Source: Saccharum officinarum (lineage: Eukaryota > Streptophyta > Magnoliopsida > Poales > Poaceae). From it: a stretch of 64,000 nt of DNA. Position numbers and translations under genes: made by a program. Position 1 is the first letter of the stretch. Each line of letters starts with the position of its first letter. The notes below the pieces were generated by a model that saw nothing but the letters and a program-made list of their open reading frames with translations, was not told the DNA's origin and ran no database searches. Shown here piece after piece: positions 45,549 to 57,289 of the stretch. Where the stretch lies: positions 70,883,394-70,947,393 of the forward strand of contig CM036201.1 in NCBI GenBank assembly GCA_020631735.1, given 5' to 3'.

Positions 45549-46614
45549 TTACCCCTGATACTTGTCAACTTTGTCAAGGTTCATCAACACGTAGAGCATG
45601 ATCTTGCACCACTCTTCATTGGTCAAGATCTTTTGGGTCGCTCCACTTGATCTCCCACGTTGCCCTTTGAATAGGCTGAGGGTCAATTCATTTTTGTCCT
45701 CGTTGTAACGAGGGGGTGGATTATGCACGCTAGGAAGGTTCTCACTATAGTATGATCTTGTGAAGTTTGACACCTCCTCATGAATGAATGCCTCTGCTAT
45801 GGAAGCCTCAATCCTACCTTTGTTTCCACATTTCTGGCGAATAGTCTTTAGACATCTCTCGATTGGATAGCACCAATGGTTCTGCATGCCCCCCCATTCG
45901 TACCTCGTTCGAGAGGTGCAAAATCAAATGCTGCATCGATAAGAAAAAGCCAGGTGGAAAGATCTTCTCCAACTTGCAGAGCAACTCGGGTGCCATTTTT
46001 TCTAACTCCTCAACCACTTTCAGAGATATCTCCTTGGCACAAAGTTGGTAGAAGAAAAAGCTCAACTCTGCCAGCACCTTCTAGACATGCTCAGGGATGT
46101 ATCCTCGAACCATCGATGGAAGAAGCCGCTCAATCCATATGTCGAAGTCATGACTCTTCATCCCTAAGACTTGGCCAGTCTCTAGGTTCGCTCCCCTCCT
46201 CAGATTCACTACATACCCATCCGAGAACTTTAATGCCTGCAACCATTCTATCACTTCAGTCCTGTGCTTCTTTTCTAAGACATAATCAGCCTTAGGCCTT
46301 TTCCATGGCTTGCCGTCTCTTGGAGGCAACATCTGTAGCTTTGGTCTATCGCATAGTGTTGCCAGGTCTACTCTGGCCTTAGGGTTGTCCTTTGTCTTCT
46401 CAGGAATGTCCATGAGTGTTGCCCAAAGAGCTTCGGTGACATTCTTATCAGTGTGCATTACATCTATGTTATGTGAAAGGAGAAGGTCATCAAAATAGGG
46501 AAGCCTCTTCTATCCTGACTTATGAGTCCATATATGTTCCACACCATAGCCCACAAAGCAATCTTTCTTTGGATTATCTTTCTTTCTTTTACCCTTCTTT
46601 GGTTTATCTTTCTG
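45549..46614 (-). pseudogene. CACTA TNP2 transposase, 3' part with DUF4218-like region
   Basis: Minus strand, continuing the transposase after the LTR-F insertion. The sense ...GVEHIWTHKS then leads into MHTDKNVTEALWATLMDIPE, LCDRPKLQMLPPRDGKPWK, NLRRGANLETGQVLGMKSHD and IWIERLLPSMVRGYIPEHV. After a TAG at 46081-46083 the frame goes on: AELSFFFYQLCAKEIS, LLCKLEKIFPPGFFLSMQHL and LHLSNEVRMGG. A frameshift near 45890 follows, then HWCYPIERCLKTIRQ...IAEAFIHEE. This is the DUF4218 neighbourhood typical of TNP2-like proteins. Confidence 0.85.
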
Positions 46615-46625
46615 CGGCTAGACCA

Positions 46626-49600
46626 TGAGACTGAAACGATCTCGATTTTCCTCGAAGTGAAAATACACAGATACGATTTATAATGTAGTAGATCACAAGA
46701 GCGATCCATCACATTATCAATTATCAGCTGACATCATAGTCATACATCATAGAATTACAAGTTTACACAAGCTTTACAACATTGGTTAACACTTCTATTA
46801 CATCAATTAATCTAGCAAAAACACACACACATCTTCATCTGAGTCATTGTAACGCATCGGTGGGTGAAGGCTCCTCCTTCATGGCAGTCATCAGAGTTGG
46901 CGTAGAAAGTCAGCGGGCGTAGACTCCATCTTCTCAACCACACTTGAGTGTAGGAATGAGACCATCTACTCCTAATCTGAGTCCTCATTGTTGTCATCAT
47001 AGATTTCATCCAAAACCTATCCAAAATCTTTTAGTACGATTTGTACTGGCCACTGGCTCCCACCCTATGCTTTTGCGTATGCTTTGTGGTAAGTGGAATG
47101 CAAGGGTAGATGAAAAGGCCTATATATGGTTGTAGGTTTCCTATGCAAGTTCAACAAGATTTTATAATAATAGTTCATCAAGTTTTAACACATCTCATCC
47201 ACACGTTCTCCCATCCCAAACACACATCTCATCTCACTCTCTCTCTAGGCGGCAAGGTCGACTCCCGCTCGTACCTTGCCTCAACGGCCAAAGCCGGATC
47301 CAACACCAAAACCCAGGGGAAAGGTAGAAAGGACTCCTCTCTCTAATCAAGTGAAGCGTAGGTCATGGGAATGTGCATATCTGCGGATGTGGCTATACCT
47401 ATAGATCGATCAACTCTGCAGAGCGTGTACACCTGGAAATCCACAAGATCACCATCATCGACAGTGCCCTGCCTAGGCTGATGTCGACTGCCTCCCAACC
47501 GGTATGGTACCACCCTACCACTCAGCCCAGGGCCACCCCAGAGTCCACCGAAACACTGAGACTGTGAGACGTAGTACCGGACCCCCAAGGTCACTACACT
47601 GTCTTAGCAGGGTGTGGGCCCCCATGCCCGTACCTCCCTACACTATCACCTTCTAACCTAGTAGTAGTGGCACCACCCTAGTCAGTTAGGTAATCGTCTC
47701 CCGCCCATCAGGAGCGAGTGGTGTGCACGAAGGGTCCCATGGTTCTGGTTCTCAAGACATACCAATCCTTAGGGGGGACCGGATAGGATATCTTCTCAAG
47801 GGGATAACCAACACCCCGTGCCTCGATGGCACCTCCATCGGGGATAACCAACACCCCGTCTGCTCACACATGCACTCGCCATAGATACCTCTCATGAGGG
47901 ATGCCCAGGTCGTACCCCTCTGGCATGACTTGCCCCAAAGACTCGTTGTAGGATCCTGTCTGATCGACTCAACCCTCACCACACACCCAAGACACACGCC
48001 AAGATCTCCCCAAGTTCATTATCCAGTTTTACCAAGTTATCGACACCACATGCCTTATCCTCACACGTTATCCCTTCACCAAGCATCACATCATAGATAT
48101 AATGCGTAGTGAAAGTAAAGCAGTAAGTAGAACGTGAGCGTCTAGCCTAATAGCGGGTGTGCAGGGGAATAGGTTGTGACAAGGTAATGGCTTACAAGCA
48201 GTCTACCATGAAACCTATCATCTCTGAGATCCTTAGTGTACTCGCAGTTGTTCTCCTCCATGGTCCTATTGCCATCCGCATGTCCTTCCTCCAATGGTTC
48301 CAATCCAATCCATGTTATCCCCAATGCAACTACCTCATTCATATGACAAGCAAAAGAGCAATCAGACCACTAAACCTAGAAAGACTGTGAAAAGAGGTGC
48401 AACAAGGCATAGAAGAGCAACTACACCGGAAGAACACAAAAAGGGAGAGCGACTTAGCCCTCTCGACGGATGTCCGATCCTTGGGCCAAAGAAACACAAG
48501 TGGTGATTTGCTAAGCACAAACTTAAGCCTTAGCCTAGCTGGTACTTCCTAGGTCGATTGTGTTGGCCTGTATGGCTTAAATAAAATGGCATAGACTCTA
48601 GCTCATCCTAAGCATCCACCATAGCTTGTGGCTTTCGATTCGAGCGTCATGGAGACTGACGAGAATTGGAAAGACTACAAGCGAAAGAAGTTCTGTTCTC
48701 TTCTCAATCCGTGCGTCGTTATAATTGACGAGAACCAATAGAGGGTGGAATGGGGAGTGAAGAGAAGAGAGAAGAGGGGCAGTCTACTCCTCCCAATACA
48801 CACATCATGGCAAAAGATGATGCATCGAAAAGGAGTGACACACAAAAGAACACGAGTGCTCAAGCTCTTTGTAGGGTACCACAACCTGGGTGCACTAAAT
48901 GCACTAGACATCTCTCAGGTTCTTAGCGGTGCGGTTGTCACCGCAAGAACTAAAGAAATGTTGGGGTCAAAGATGGTACAAACATACAAGGGCTAAAAGA
49001 CGGTAGGAGACACGGGATTCACCTTCCTTCGATCCACTCGCCATAGCAACGACAGGAACCGAAGAAATGAAACCAAAAGAGCAACAAACACCGACAAGCA
49101 AAAGGCTCAACCCACACCTTACTGGATCGACTAGGATTGAGAACAAGAGAGGAAGAAGAAAGAATGGAACCCGCACTCCTTCGACCAACTCATCATAGAA
49201 CGGACGAAGGTTGGACAAAAGGAGGCACGATCCATGATAAAAACCAACTTATAGGGCACCACAACCGTGCAACTAAACGACACAAGGCTATTCCTATAGC
49301 TCAGTGATGTGGTTGTCATCGCTAGACCCGAAGGAACGCCATGGTAGAAGGGGTACAAACATACGAGGTGGTTAGGACAAGAACGAGAGAAAGAGAGGTA
49401 GAGCCCGATGGTCATGGAGAGGTGAACTCACAGCCACAAGCTGTACCTACACGAGTTGGCTCCCGCTGGTACCACGATTGTCGTCCCCTATCTCATATCC
49501 CTATAGATTAGGTCTCACAGGGTTCGAATGGTGCGGATGAGAACCGCGTCGATAACGACATCAAGTCCATGGTGACCGCATCCTAGGGACGTAGGTAGGA

Positions 49601-52133
49601 GCTCTCGATCGTGGCACTACAAAGTCAACAAAACACAAGGGAACGAGTTATGCTAGGCACCACGGCCACGGTGGGATAAACCCATGACCGAGATGGACAA
49701 ACACAATGCTTCCCAACCGGCTCGAAGGCACGGTCCATAGAAGACACATGAACAACCCACAAAGGACCCAAAGCACAACAACGAATCATGACTCGACAAC
49801 CGACCACACACGACGTGACGTGGAGTAGCACTTCTCCATAGCAATCACAAGAAGATAGATAGACCGGTAGCGAAGGCACAACACAGACATGGAATAAATA
49901 GAGATATCATGTAGATGGACAAGAATATATGATCAATAAAGATAGGTCATGTATCAGGTGCATGAATCAAGTAGAGATGATAGATAATAAGTTGATGTAT
50001 GAACAAGTGGATAAAAGGAAGAAGCGGAGGTTTGTTGATGCCAATGATGGCGTCCGCTAGGTTAGAAAGGTCGACCTTGGGGTGGAAGGTTGCTGCGGGC
50101 TGGACATGGCTGAGAAAGTCGATGAGGGCTGGCGGCGTTGCAATTGCCCTGCAAGGCGAAAATCATGGCACAAAGGCCAGAATGGTCAGGCGAGGTCCAG
50201 CATCAGCACAGCAGGGTCATTGCTTTCCTGTGACATGAGAATAGCGGCACAAAGGCCGAACAGATGATAAACGAGGTGGCAATGATGTTCGGCTCCTGAG
50301 CGATGACGCAGCAAGGCTATAGCCCTCCTGCAGTGGTGTTGGATCATGGTGTGAGGGCCGATGTCAGACGGATGAGCACCAATAGGAAGGAGAAAAGGTG
50401 GAACTTGGCATACTGCTCACCAGCAAGGTGCGACGGCCACGGGACGCGAAGCAGAGGCGGTCGGCGTCGAGCAGTGATGTCAACACGGCTTGGCGACGAG
50501 GAGGGGCTCTGGGTCTGGGGTGGCTTTGCCAAGGAGGAAGGGCCCCACAGTCGATGCTTGACGAGGGCGGGGCGGAGCACGGTGGAAGCAGAGCCAATGC
50601 CGAGGACGTCGCGCTCCAGGGTGGCACAACTACTTGGGCATACCCGCATCACGAGGGAGGACGGTGGTGAGTTTGTGGATGCAGAGGAGCCTCTGGGTCG
50701 GTGCAGCGCGCGGTGACGAGGCGGGCGGCCGCGAGCTGCTCAACGCGGGGCCGAAGCGCAAGGCATCGGCGTCATGAGCAAGGGAGGAAAAGGAGCAGAG
50801 GAGCGATGGGTTTGGCGGCCTGTGGTGGCACGGCTGCATTAGTGGTGCGACTGCACCGGTGGCGTGGCACGGCGAGAGCGTCGGCGATGGGGCTGTGGTG
50901 GAGTGGCGAGGAGTAGCAAGGTGGCGCGATGCGAAGGCAAGAACGGCGGCAGTGGATTGGGAACAGAGATGAGCAGTGGGTGGCATCAGCATTTTATACC
51001 AAGGTGCTAGGGTTCGAGGGGAAACAGTGCATTGTGGACGGTGGTGATTCTCGGCTTCCGTGCTGCAGACACACGGCGCGCATCAGTCGGCTCTGGTACA
51101 GACACTGAGGCAGGTGGGGTGCGAGTGGGAGCGCAGACACAGCGGTGGCGGCTAGGGGCGCTCGCCCACGATGTGCGTTAGGTTTCCAAGCGGGTGCGGG
51201 CCTGCGGGGGCGGCATATGGGCTAGTGGGCCCATCCGCATGGCCCTGCAGGGGCAGGCGGTGGCAGGCGGGCTGCTGGGCTGAGGGCAGGTGCATGGAGC
51301 AGGCCGGCCTGGTGGCGACTTGGGCCGGAGCAAGGAAGGTGAGGAGCTGGGCCTGGCTCGGTTTGGAGAGGAAACAGGCCAGCTGGGCCAGAATGAGGGG
51401 GACAAGGAGGGAGGAGAGTGGGCTGGCAGGGCCGAAGAAAAGAAAAAGGGGGAAGGGAGAAGTGCTAGGCCGGCTGGGCCAAATTGAGGAAGAAAAGGAG
51501 AGAGGTTTTTCCTGTTATATAATATTTGTTCAAGGAATTTGAATGAGAACAAGGGGGATTTAAAAAGGGAATCTCCACAGGAGTTCATGGGATATTTGAG
51601 ATGAATTCAAAGAGGGGATCTATGAAGGAAATTTCAAGAGGTGTTCGGGAGAAATTCGAAAGAGAATTGAGACACGTTCGAAGAGGGGAAAAAGCAAAAT
51701 GGATCTGAGTTCAAGGAGAAGAAAATGGTTTTCCTCGTTTTGCTATTAGATAGAGAGGGAATTGAAAGGTTTCAAAAGGAATTTGAGACGACTTGATATG
51801 ATCCTAAGATGGATTCAAAAGAGATCGGAAATTAGTTTGATGGAGATTTGAGAGAAACTCCGAGGAAAGGTTGGAAGGGAGTCGGTTGGGAATCAATATG
51901 TAACTCAGGAGCGACTAAAAGGAGGGGTCTTGCTACAGATTAGAGCACTCCGACACAAAACCCTAAACCAACTAGAGAACTCTGGCACACTTCTACAACC
52001 AAGTCTATATGGATGCAACGACTGTTAGTGGGTTAGACTCGGGTTCGACCTAGAGACTACATGCCACACACGATTACAGGAAAAAATTAAAAAGATCATA
52101 TTTTTGGTTACTCAAAAACTCGAGATGTTACCA
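46626..52133 (-). mobile_element. LTR-F: about 5.5 kb minus-strand LTR inserted in the CACTA transposase
   Basis: On the minus strand it starts TGGTAACATCTCGAG at 52133 and ends TTTCAGTCTCA at 46626. The transposase sense stops at both edges, and ATGGTCT (complement AGACCAT) occurs on both sides, at 46620-46626 and 52136-52142. That fits a target duplication with a couple of stray bases. I see no PBS, polypurine tract or coding region, so it looks like a solo LTR. It has the common plan: AT-rich start, GC-rich block (about 50030-51480), and a 3' part with the shared module and CTCTGCAGAG (47414-47423). The middle (about 48600-49900) has diverged tandem repeats. Open frames here are unlikely to be genes. 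A further nested insertion cannot be excluded given its size. Confidence 0.65.
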
Positions 52134-53286
52134 CGAGACCATCTACCTTAGCATGAACCTGGGCACTAGTCATCTTCTGAGGTGCAGGGTCGGTCACCGT
52201 GACCCCTTTCGTGAAGTTCTTGGTGTCTTCTCTAAATGCGTGGTCAAGACGGAGGAACTGTCGATGCTTGTCGAACAACGAGAACTTGCCATCCTTCTTC
52301 AACCAAATGAACTATAGAGTTGCCTTGCATACCGGGCATGGAAACTTCCCGTGGACACACCAGCCGGCGAATATCCCATACACTAGGAAGTCATGCATGG
52401 AGTACTGGTACCAAACATACATTCTGAAGTTCTTCTTTGTAGCTCGGTCGTAAGTCCATACGCCTTCATTTCAAGCACTAATCAATTCATCATAAACAGG
52501 CTCCATGTACACACCCATTTTGTTTCCTAGGTGTCCAGGAATTATCAACGTCAAGAACATGTTTTGCCGTTGAAGTAGGGCCCTGGGGGGAGATTGAGGG
52601 GGATAGCGAACACGGGCCAACAAGTGTATGGGGCTGACATCATTCCATAAGGATTGAACCCATCCGTTGTTAGCGCAATACGTACATTACAGGCCTCTTC
52701 ATCTTTGCCTCGATGGTTGCCATTAAAGGTTTCCCATGCTTCACCATCTGCTGGATGTACCATCTTGTCAGGATTGTATCGAACGCCATTCTTGTGCCAT
52801 GTCATCTGTTTCGCAGACTCCTCAGACATGAATAGCCGTTGGGGCCTCGGTATGATCGAAAGGTGTCATAGGACTTTCATGGGGATCTCCTCATTCTGTT
52901 CTTTCTTGCCATCACCTTTGTCTACCTCCACATACCTAGAGGATTTACACTTTGGATAGTACTTTACATCCTTGTGTTCTTTCCTAAATAGGATGCACCC
53001 CTTGGACAACAATGTATCTACTCATATGACATCTTCAGTGCCCGAAGGGGTCTCGTTGACTCATACAAGCTGCTCGGCAAATGATGACCCTCCGGAAGCA
53101 GGCCCCCAATAATTGCCAACATAGCATCGAAGCAGGCTCGAGTCATGTTGTGTGGGACTTCAACCCCAGTAGGCGCCCAATGGCATCCAGTTGAGAAACC
53201 ATTGTCTTCTCATGTAGGAGCTTTTGTGCCAAATCCAACATGGCCAAGAATGCCTTAGCGCTTGGCTATGGCTCCTCCTCATCCTC
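52134..53286 (-). pseudogene. CACTA TNP2 transposase, central domain
   Basis: Minus strand. From about 53010 the sense reads KGCILFRKEHKDVKYYPKCK, then IIPRPQRLFMSEESAKQMTW, YNPDKMVHPADGEAWETFN, NVRIALTTDGFNPYGMMSAP and YTCWPVFAIPLNLPPG. YMEPVYDELISA, TKKNFRMYVWYQYSMHDFLV and WLKKDGKFSLFDKHRQFL follow, and the sense ends with FTKGVTVTDP. This is the TNP2 core (Pfam PF02992 type), which recognises and cuts CACTA ends. At least three TGA or TAG codons stand where Trp or other residues are expected (for example before HLSIIP and after DELISA), and there are frame changes. The LTR-F insertion ends this part. Confidence 0.88.
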
Positions 53287-53652
53287 CTACTCATCCTCTG
53301 TAGGTCTTTCAGTGAACGTCGCATCCTCATCGTCACCTAACCATTCTGCTACCCCGCCATCATTATCAAATGTCTCCAAGCATTGTCTCACGACCTCCTC
53401 TCTAGGATGATAGGCTTCACCATGGTACACCCACCGGGTATAGTTTGGCATATATCCATACTTGCAAAGATGATGCACCATGACTTGCCTTGTTTTTCTT
53501 TTCTTGTTTTCACACTCGCTGCAGGGACAAAATGTCTCACTCGCTGCCTTGCCAAATGCTTGATCCAAGAATTTCTCAGTCTTAGCCATCCATTCAGGGG
53601 TGATTCGAGCCTAACTTGGGTGTCCCATGTACATCCACTCACAGTTATCCAT
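53287..53652 (-). pseudogene. CACTA TNP2 transposase, N-terminal transposase-associated domain
   Basis: Minus strand from an ATG at 53650-53652. MDNCEWMYMGHPS is followed by an in-frame TAG, then WMAKTEKFLDQAFGKAASET, CPCSECENKKRKTRQVMVHH and LCKYGYMPNYTRWVYHGEAY. This is the transposase-associated domain (PF13963 type) that starts TNP2-like proteins, with its CPC..C Cys cluster. The tail is acidic (ETFDNDGGVAEWLGDDEDAT). The premature TAG would abolish the product. Confidence 0.85.
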
Positions 53653-54344
53653 CATCTAGCATATACACATAATGGAGTAATATAACCATCAATTGCATCT
53701 ACACGGCATGCCTACTGTCTAATAGGTGAGGATAGGTCCTAATCCCACCCACGGATGCGTAGTTGAGGTCAATTTCCATGCTCCGCTCTGATCCGAGATA
53801 GAATTTCGGCAGCACCTCCCCGCTGTTCTCCCGATACACGTCCTGGAAGGGAGAGTGTGTATCCGGAGAACAATAGGGAGGTGGTGCCTAAACTTTGTCT
53901 TGAATTGGAGCGGTCCATGGAAACTAACCTCAACTACACATCCGCGGGCTATCCAAAAAATGTGGATAATCTAAAAGAGATACGGTCGCAGATATGCAAA
54001 GGTCTGCATACCTCCGACCGTATCTCTTTCGAATGGGAGACGCCTAACTAGGTTACGTGACCAAAGACCAGATATGGATAGAGGGGTTATACCTAGGGTG
54101 CCGGTGAGGACAAGATAGCGGGGCGGTGGCGAGTCGGTGCAGTGGCGAGGCAACGCGGTGCAGGCAGACCCGCAACACCGACGAAGAGGAATTGGTTAGT
54201 GTCGACCGAAAATTTTGGCAGCACCTCCCCTGCACGGGGAGGTTCCCAAAACCTGTAGAAAACATCAGCACGAAGGCCAACAACCACATATATATCAACA
54301 GAAGCCATGAACTTAACTTCTCTTTCCATGTAGACAAAAGATTC
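53653..54344 (-). other. CACTA 5' untranslated region with a perfect hairpin
   Basis: Noncoding sequence upstream of the TNP2 ATG. A perfect 13-bp inverted repeat (AGAGATACGGTCG at 53976-53988, its complement at 54015-54027) with a 26-nt loop could fold in RNA or DNA. 'gcagcacctcccc' occurs twice (near 53810 and 54219), suggesting an internal duplication of about 0.4 kb. Confidence 0.5.
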
Positions 54345-54605
54345 AAAGTAGTACAACAACCACTATTAAAAGCACTACAACTACTACTAACACTAACTAC
54401 TTACTACTAACTACTTACTACTACTACTAACACAACTACAATACTAACTAGTACTACTTACTACTACTAACTATTTACTACTACTAACTACTTACAACTA
54501 CTAACTACTTACTACTAACTACTTACTACTACTAACTACTTACTAATTACTACTACTAACAAACTACTACTACTACTAACTTACTACTAATACTACTACT
54601 TACCT
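54345..54605. repeat. Low-complexity ACTACT/TACTAACTACT repeat
   Basis: About 260 bp built almost only from ACTA, CTACTA and ACTTACTACTAACT units, a degenerate microsatellite between the CACTA leader and its 5' untranslated region. Confidence 0.85.
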
Positions 54606-55299
54606 TGCCGGCGATGGACGATGACGGCGATAATGGCAAGACAACGGCGGGGATGACCGAAGCGGCGTGAGGATCGACGGCACCTCCCTGCTCCTCCTTT
54701 CCTTCTCCTTCCCCCCTTCTCTTCTCCCCTCCTCCTTTCTTCTCCCATTCTCCTCCTTTCTTCTCCCTTGGCTCCTCCTCCTCTCTGCAATGGCGCGGAG
54801 TGCCGACGGTGCGGGCGGTGCAAGACGGATGGCGGCGCGGGGGCCTAGCCCATTCTTCCCCAGCGCCGGGGTAGCGGCCGAGCTCGCGCGGTGCGGCAGG
54901 CCGAGTTCCCGAGGAGGCACGGGCCGGTGGCGGGAGGCGCGGTCCCAGGAGCCGCGGCGTGGTCCCGGGAAGGCCGACGCGTTCCCGGGTAGGCGCGGAG
55001 GCCGGAGGGAAGGTGGCCCCGCGGCGTGCGCGGCGGCCGATGGCGGAGAGGCGCTCTGCCCGCAACGGCAGAGGGGCGTCCTCGCATCCCACGGTGGCAC
55101 GGCCAGCCAGGGAGGCGCGGGGAAGGGAGGAGGCCGGAGGGGCGGCGGCGGCAGGCGCGCGTGGCGGCCGACGGCGTGGGGCGTGCGGGCGGCAGCAGGA
55201 TGCGCGCGGGTGGCAGCGGCGGCGGAGCAACGGGGAGTTGAGGCGCGGGCGTGGGGTGGAGTGTGAGGGTGGGGGTGGTGGGCCGGCCCGTTTTGGGCT
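54606..55299 (-). promoter_or_regulatory. GC-rich CpG-dense leader/promoter region of the CACTA element
   Basis: About 0.65 kb of very GC-rich sequence with overlapping open frames on both strands, which is what such composition gives by chance; the translations are Arg/Pro/Ala- or Gly-rich with no domain. It sits between the subterminal repeats and the transposase 5' region, where the CACTA promoter and first noncoding exon should be. The promoter role is inferred. Confidence 0.45.
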
Positions 55300-56420
55300 T
55301 TTAGGTCAAACACCTTTGCCGAGTGCCGGCCCAGCGGCACTCGGCAAAGGCTTTTTATTTTTTTAAAAAATAATCTTTGCCGAGTGCCCCAGGGCAGGCA
55401 CTTAGCAAAGAACCTCTTTACCGAGTGCCAACCCTGGCACTCGGCAAATAATTTTTTTTGAATTTTAATTCCAAATTTTTTTGTAGTCCTTATATATTGT
55501 ATACAAGCACATGTTCAAATTTGAAACTTTTTGCTATATTTCTTGAATTAATTTTGTTTACTTGAATTTTTTTTGAAAAAGGAAATTTGAACTGCAGGTG
55601 CATGAAATAATAAAATCTAGCCATGTGGAGATGTTTGGGTTTTAGGCATCCGACATCACAACTGGCTCGAAACATTCTCAATTTTTTATCATAGCCTCTA
55701 CATGCGATAACATGACACCTCGACAAGTTTCGTGATTTTCGGACTTCATTTGCATTTTATATAATTTAAAAACACTCAGACCACAAGCGGGTCGCCATGT
55801 TTCATGAACAAGACGTTCAAAATTTTGGGTGAGTTCCTGAATACGGCCTAAAAATACACTCTACAACATAAATATCATTTTTTGAATGGCTAGATTTCAT
55901 TATGTCATGTACCTGCGGTTCAAATTTCCTTTTTCGAGAAAAATTCAAGTAAACAAAATTAATTCAAGAAATATAGCAAAAAGTGATAAAAAAGTTTCAA
56001 ATTTGAACATGTGCTTGTATACAATATATAAGGACTACAGAAAAAATTTGAAATCAAAATTCAAAAAAAATTATTTGCCAAGTGTCTTTCATGGCACTCG
56101 GCAAAGAGGGTTTTTCCGAGTGCTAGAAGGAGGCACTCGGCAAAGAAGTTGGCTTTGCCGAGTGCTAAGGCCCAGCACTCGGTAAAGCTTGACGCCTTTG
56201 GTGGCCTCGGCCGTCACCTAACGCTGATTTTGCCGAGTGCCGTCTTTGCCAAGTGTTGCACTCGACAAAGAGGGCCTTTGCCGAGTGCCGCTCATTGCTG
56301 AGTGCTAGGCATCTGTGGCACTCGGCAAAGGCCCTCTTTGCCGAGTGCAACACTTTGCCGAGTGCAACACTCGGCAAAAAGAGGTTTTGCCGAGTGCCCG
56401 CGTTTTGGCCTCAGCAAAGC
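55300..56420. repeat. CACTA subterminal repeats (GCCGAGTGC) enclosing a long inverted repeat
   Basis: TTTGCCGAGTGC and its complement GCACTCGGCAAAG occur many times at 55310-55450 and 56075-56400. These are the well-known subterminal repeats of a grass CACTA family. Between the two clusters, 55423-55624 and 55886-56106 are inverted copies of each other (about 200-220 bp per arm, clear but imperfect) around a 261-bp centre. The expected TIR (CACTACAAGAAA-type) is not found to the right, so the element end is missing. Confidence 0.8.
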
Positions 56421-56990
56421 GTGCCACGCGTCGAAGACTCCGGCCTGTCTACGCCCCCACCTGACCTATCCTTTCACAGCCCCCCACCAACATGACAGTG
56501 ACTAGGAAATCTCCATCCCGACCCCCTCCGTTTTCATGTGAAACCTGAAAAAGCCCACAGCAGGTGGAAGCTGGTAACTGGACGAATGCCTGGTCCTGTC
56601 TGAGAAAGGATACAAATTGGGGGTAGTAGAAAATAATCTAATAAAAAATTGGAAAAATAATCTAATAATAAAATAGAAGCATTTTTTAGATATGTACTAT
56701 TCCTTCCTGAAATATAGCACATTCTAGTTAAGATAAGTAGATATAGTGGATAGTCCAATTAACTGATAGCCCAGTTAGCTCTAACCCAGAATAGAAGAAG
56801 GGGCAGATATGAGATCAGACATCCGTCCTGGCTCAGTTGCTTCACGCGAAGGCAGCTGCCAGCCCAGCCCACACCCTTCAACCGGACACCAGAGTCCACG
56901 TGCAGTGTTTGTGTTTACACCTTTTGTTTATTTATTTACCAGCAGGAAATATGATAAAAAATATTTAGTTCGACGTTTAGTCATGTAGAA
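56421..56990. other. Unrecognised sequence with a possible MITE half
   Basis: Mixed-composition stretch without coding. 'actattccttcctgaaatat' at about 56697-56716 resembles one end of a Stowaway-type MITE (CTCCCTCCGTCCTGAAATA), but I find no opposite end. Nothing else recognised. Confidence 0.3.
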
Positions 56991-57110
56991 GCAGTGGCTC
57001 AGTGGTAATTAAGGCATGTTGAGTTGCTCTTTGATTGCTTGGGTTGCAAAATTTTTTGTTCACAAGCAACTTTTTTCCCATCCGCACCACATATATGCAG
57101 AACATTTTTA
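56991..57110 (+). mobile_element. Possible tRNA-derived SINE head
   Basis: TGGCTCAGTGG (56995-57005) is a perfect RNA polymerase III A-box. GGGTTGCAAAA (57041-57051) is B-box-like, at tRNA-like spacing. The region does not fold into a normal tRNA. A T-rich stretch and 'cacatatatgcag/gcaccatatacgtgc' repeats follow. A SINE is the most natural reading, but I cannot fix its 3' end or a target duplication. Confidence 0.4.
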
Positions 57111-57289
57111 GTTTTACCATATGCACCATATACGTGCAACAAAGTGTAAAATTATTTGGCTCAAAATAATTTAAAAAATCAAATTTTGGGTTTTATTCTT
57201 TTTGCAATCACATTTTTTATTTTATGCACTAAATATATGATAGCGGGCCTATTGTTTTTTGCTCACTAGAGTATGAAGAATTTAAAATC

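Larger units (their letters stand above)
14263..56420 (-). mobile_element. CACTA (En/Spm) transposon, decayed and split by two LTR insertions
   Basis: The minus-strand parts are collinear across the insertions. From right to left they are subterminal repeats (55300-56420), a GC-rich leader (54610-55275), a 5' untranslated region, and a TNP2-type transposase (53652 down to 45549, interrupted by the LTR at 46626-52133). These are followed by a DUF4216-like region, a Transposase_24-like region (42721-44400) and, beyond the Copia insertion, a coiled-coil C-terminus (14263-14540). Several nonsense codons and frameshifts make it inactive. I find no CACTA terminal inverted repeat at either edge, so both ends appear truncated. 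The edges given are approximate. Confidence 0.75.

Noticed and set aside
47894..51588. Many open frames of 60-137 codons
   Set aside because: They lie inside LTR-F, on both strands, overlapping and without domains.
54345..54605. A CRISPR-like or ordered tandem array
   Set aside because: Units are irregular 3-12 bp microsatellite words with no spacer structure, and this is plant nuclear DNA.
54556..55340. Long overlapping open frames on both strands in very GC-rich sequence
   Set aside because: High GC removes stop codons by chance. The translations are Arg/Pro/Ala- or Gly-rich without domains, and the place fits a CACTA leader region.
55886..56185. A 99-codon plus-strand frame similar in protein to the minus-strand frame at 55490-55726
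   Set aside because: The similarity is explained by the inverted repeat at DNA level; it is CACTA subterminal sequence, not a gene pair.
56991..57060. A tRNA gene
   Set aside because: Only the A-box and a weak B-box fit; the acceptor and anticodon stems do not pair. A SINE is the better reading.
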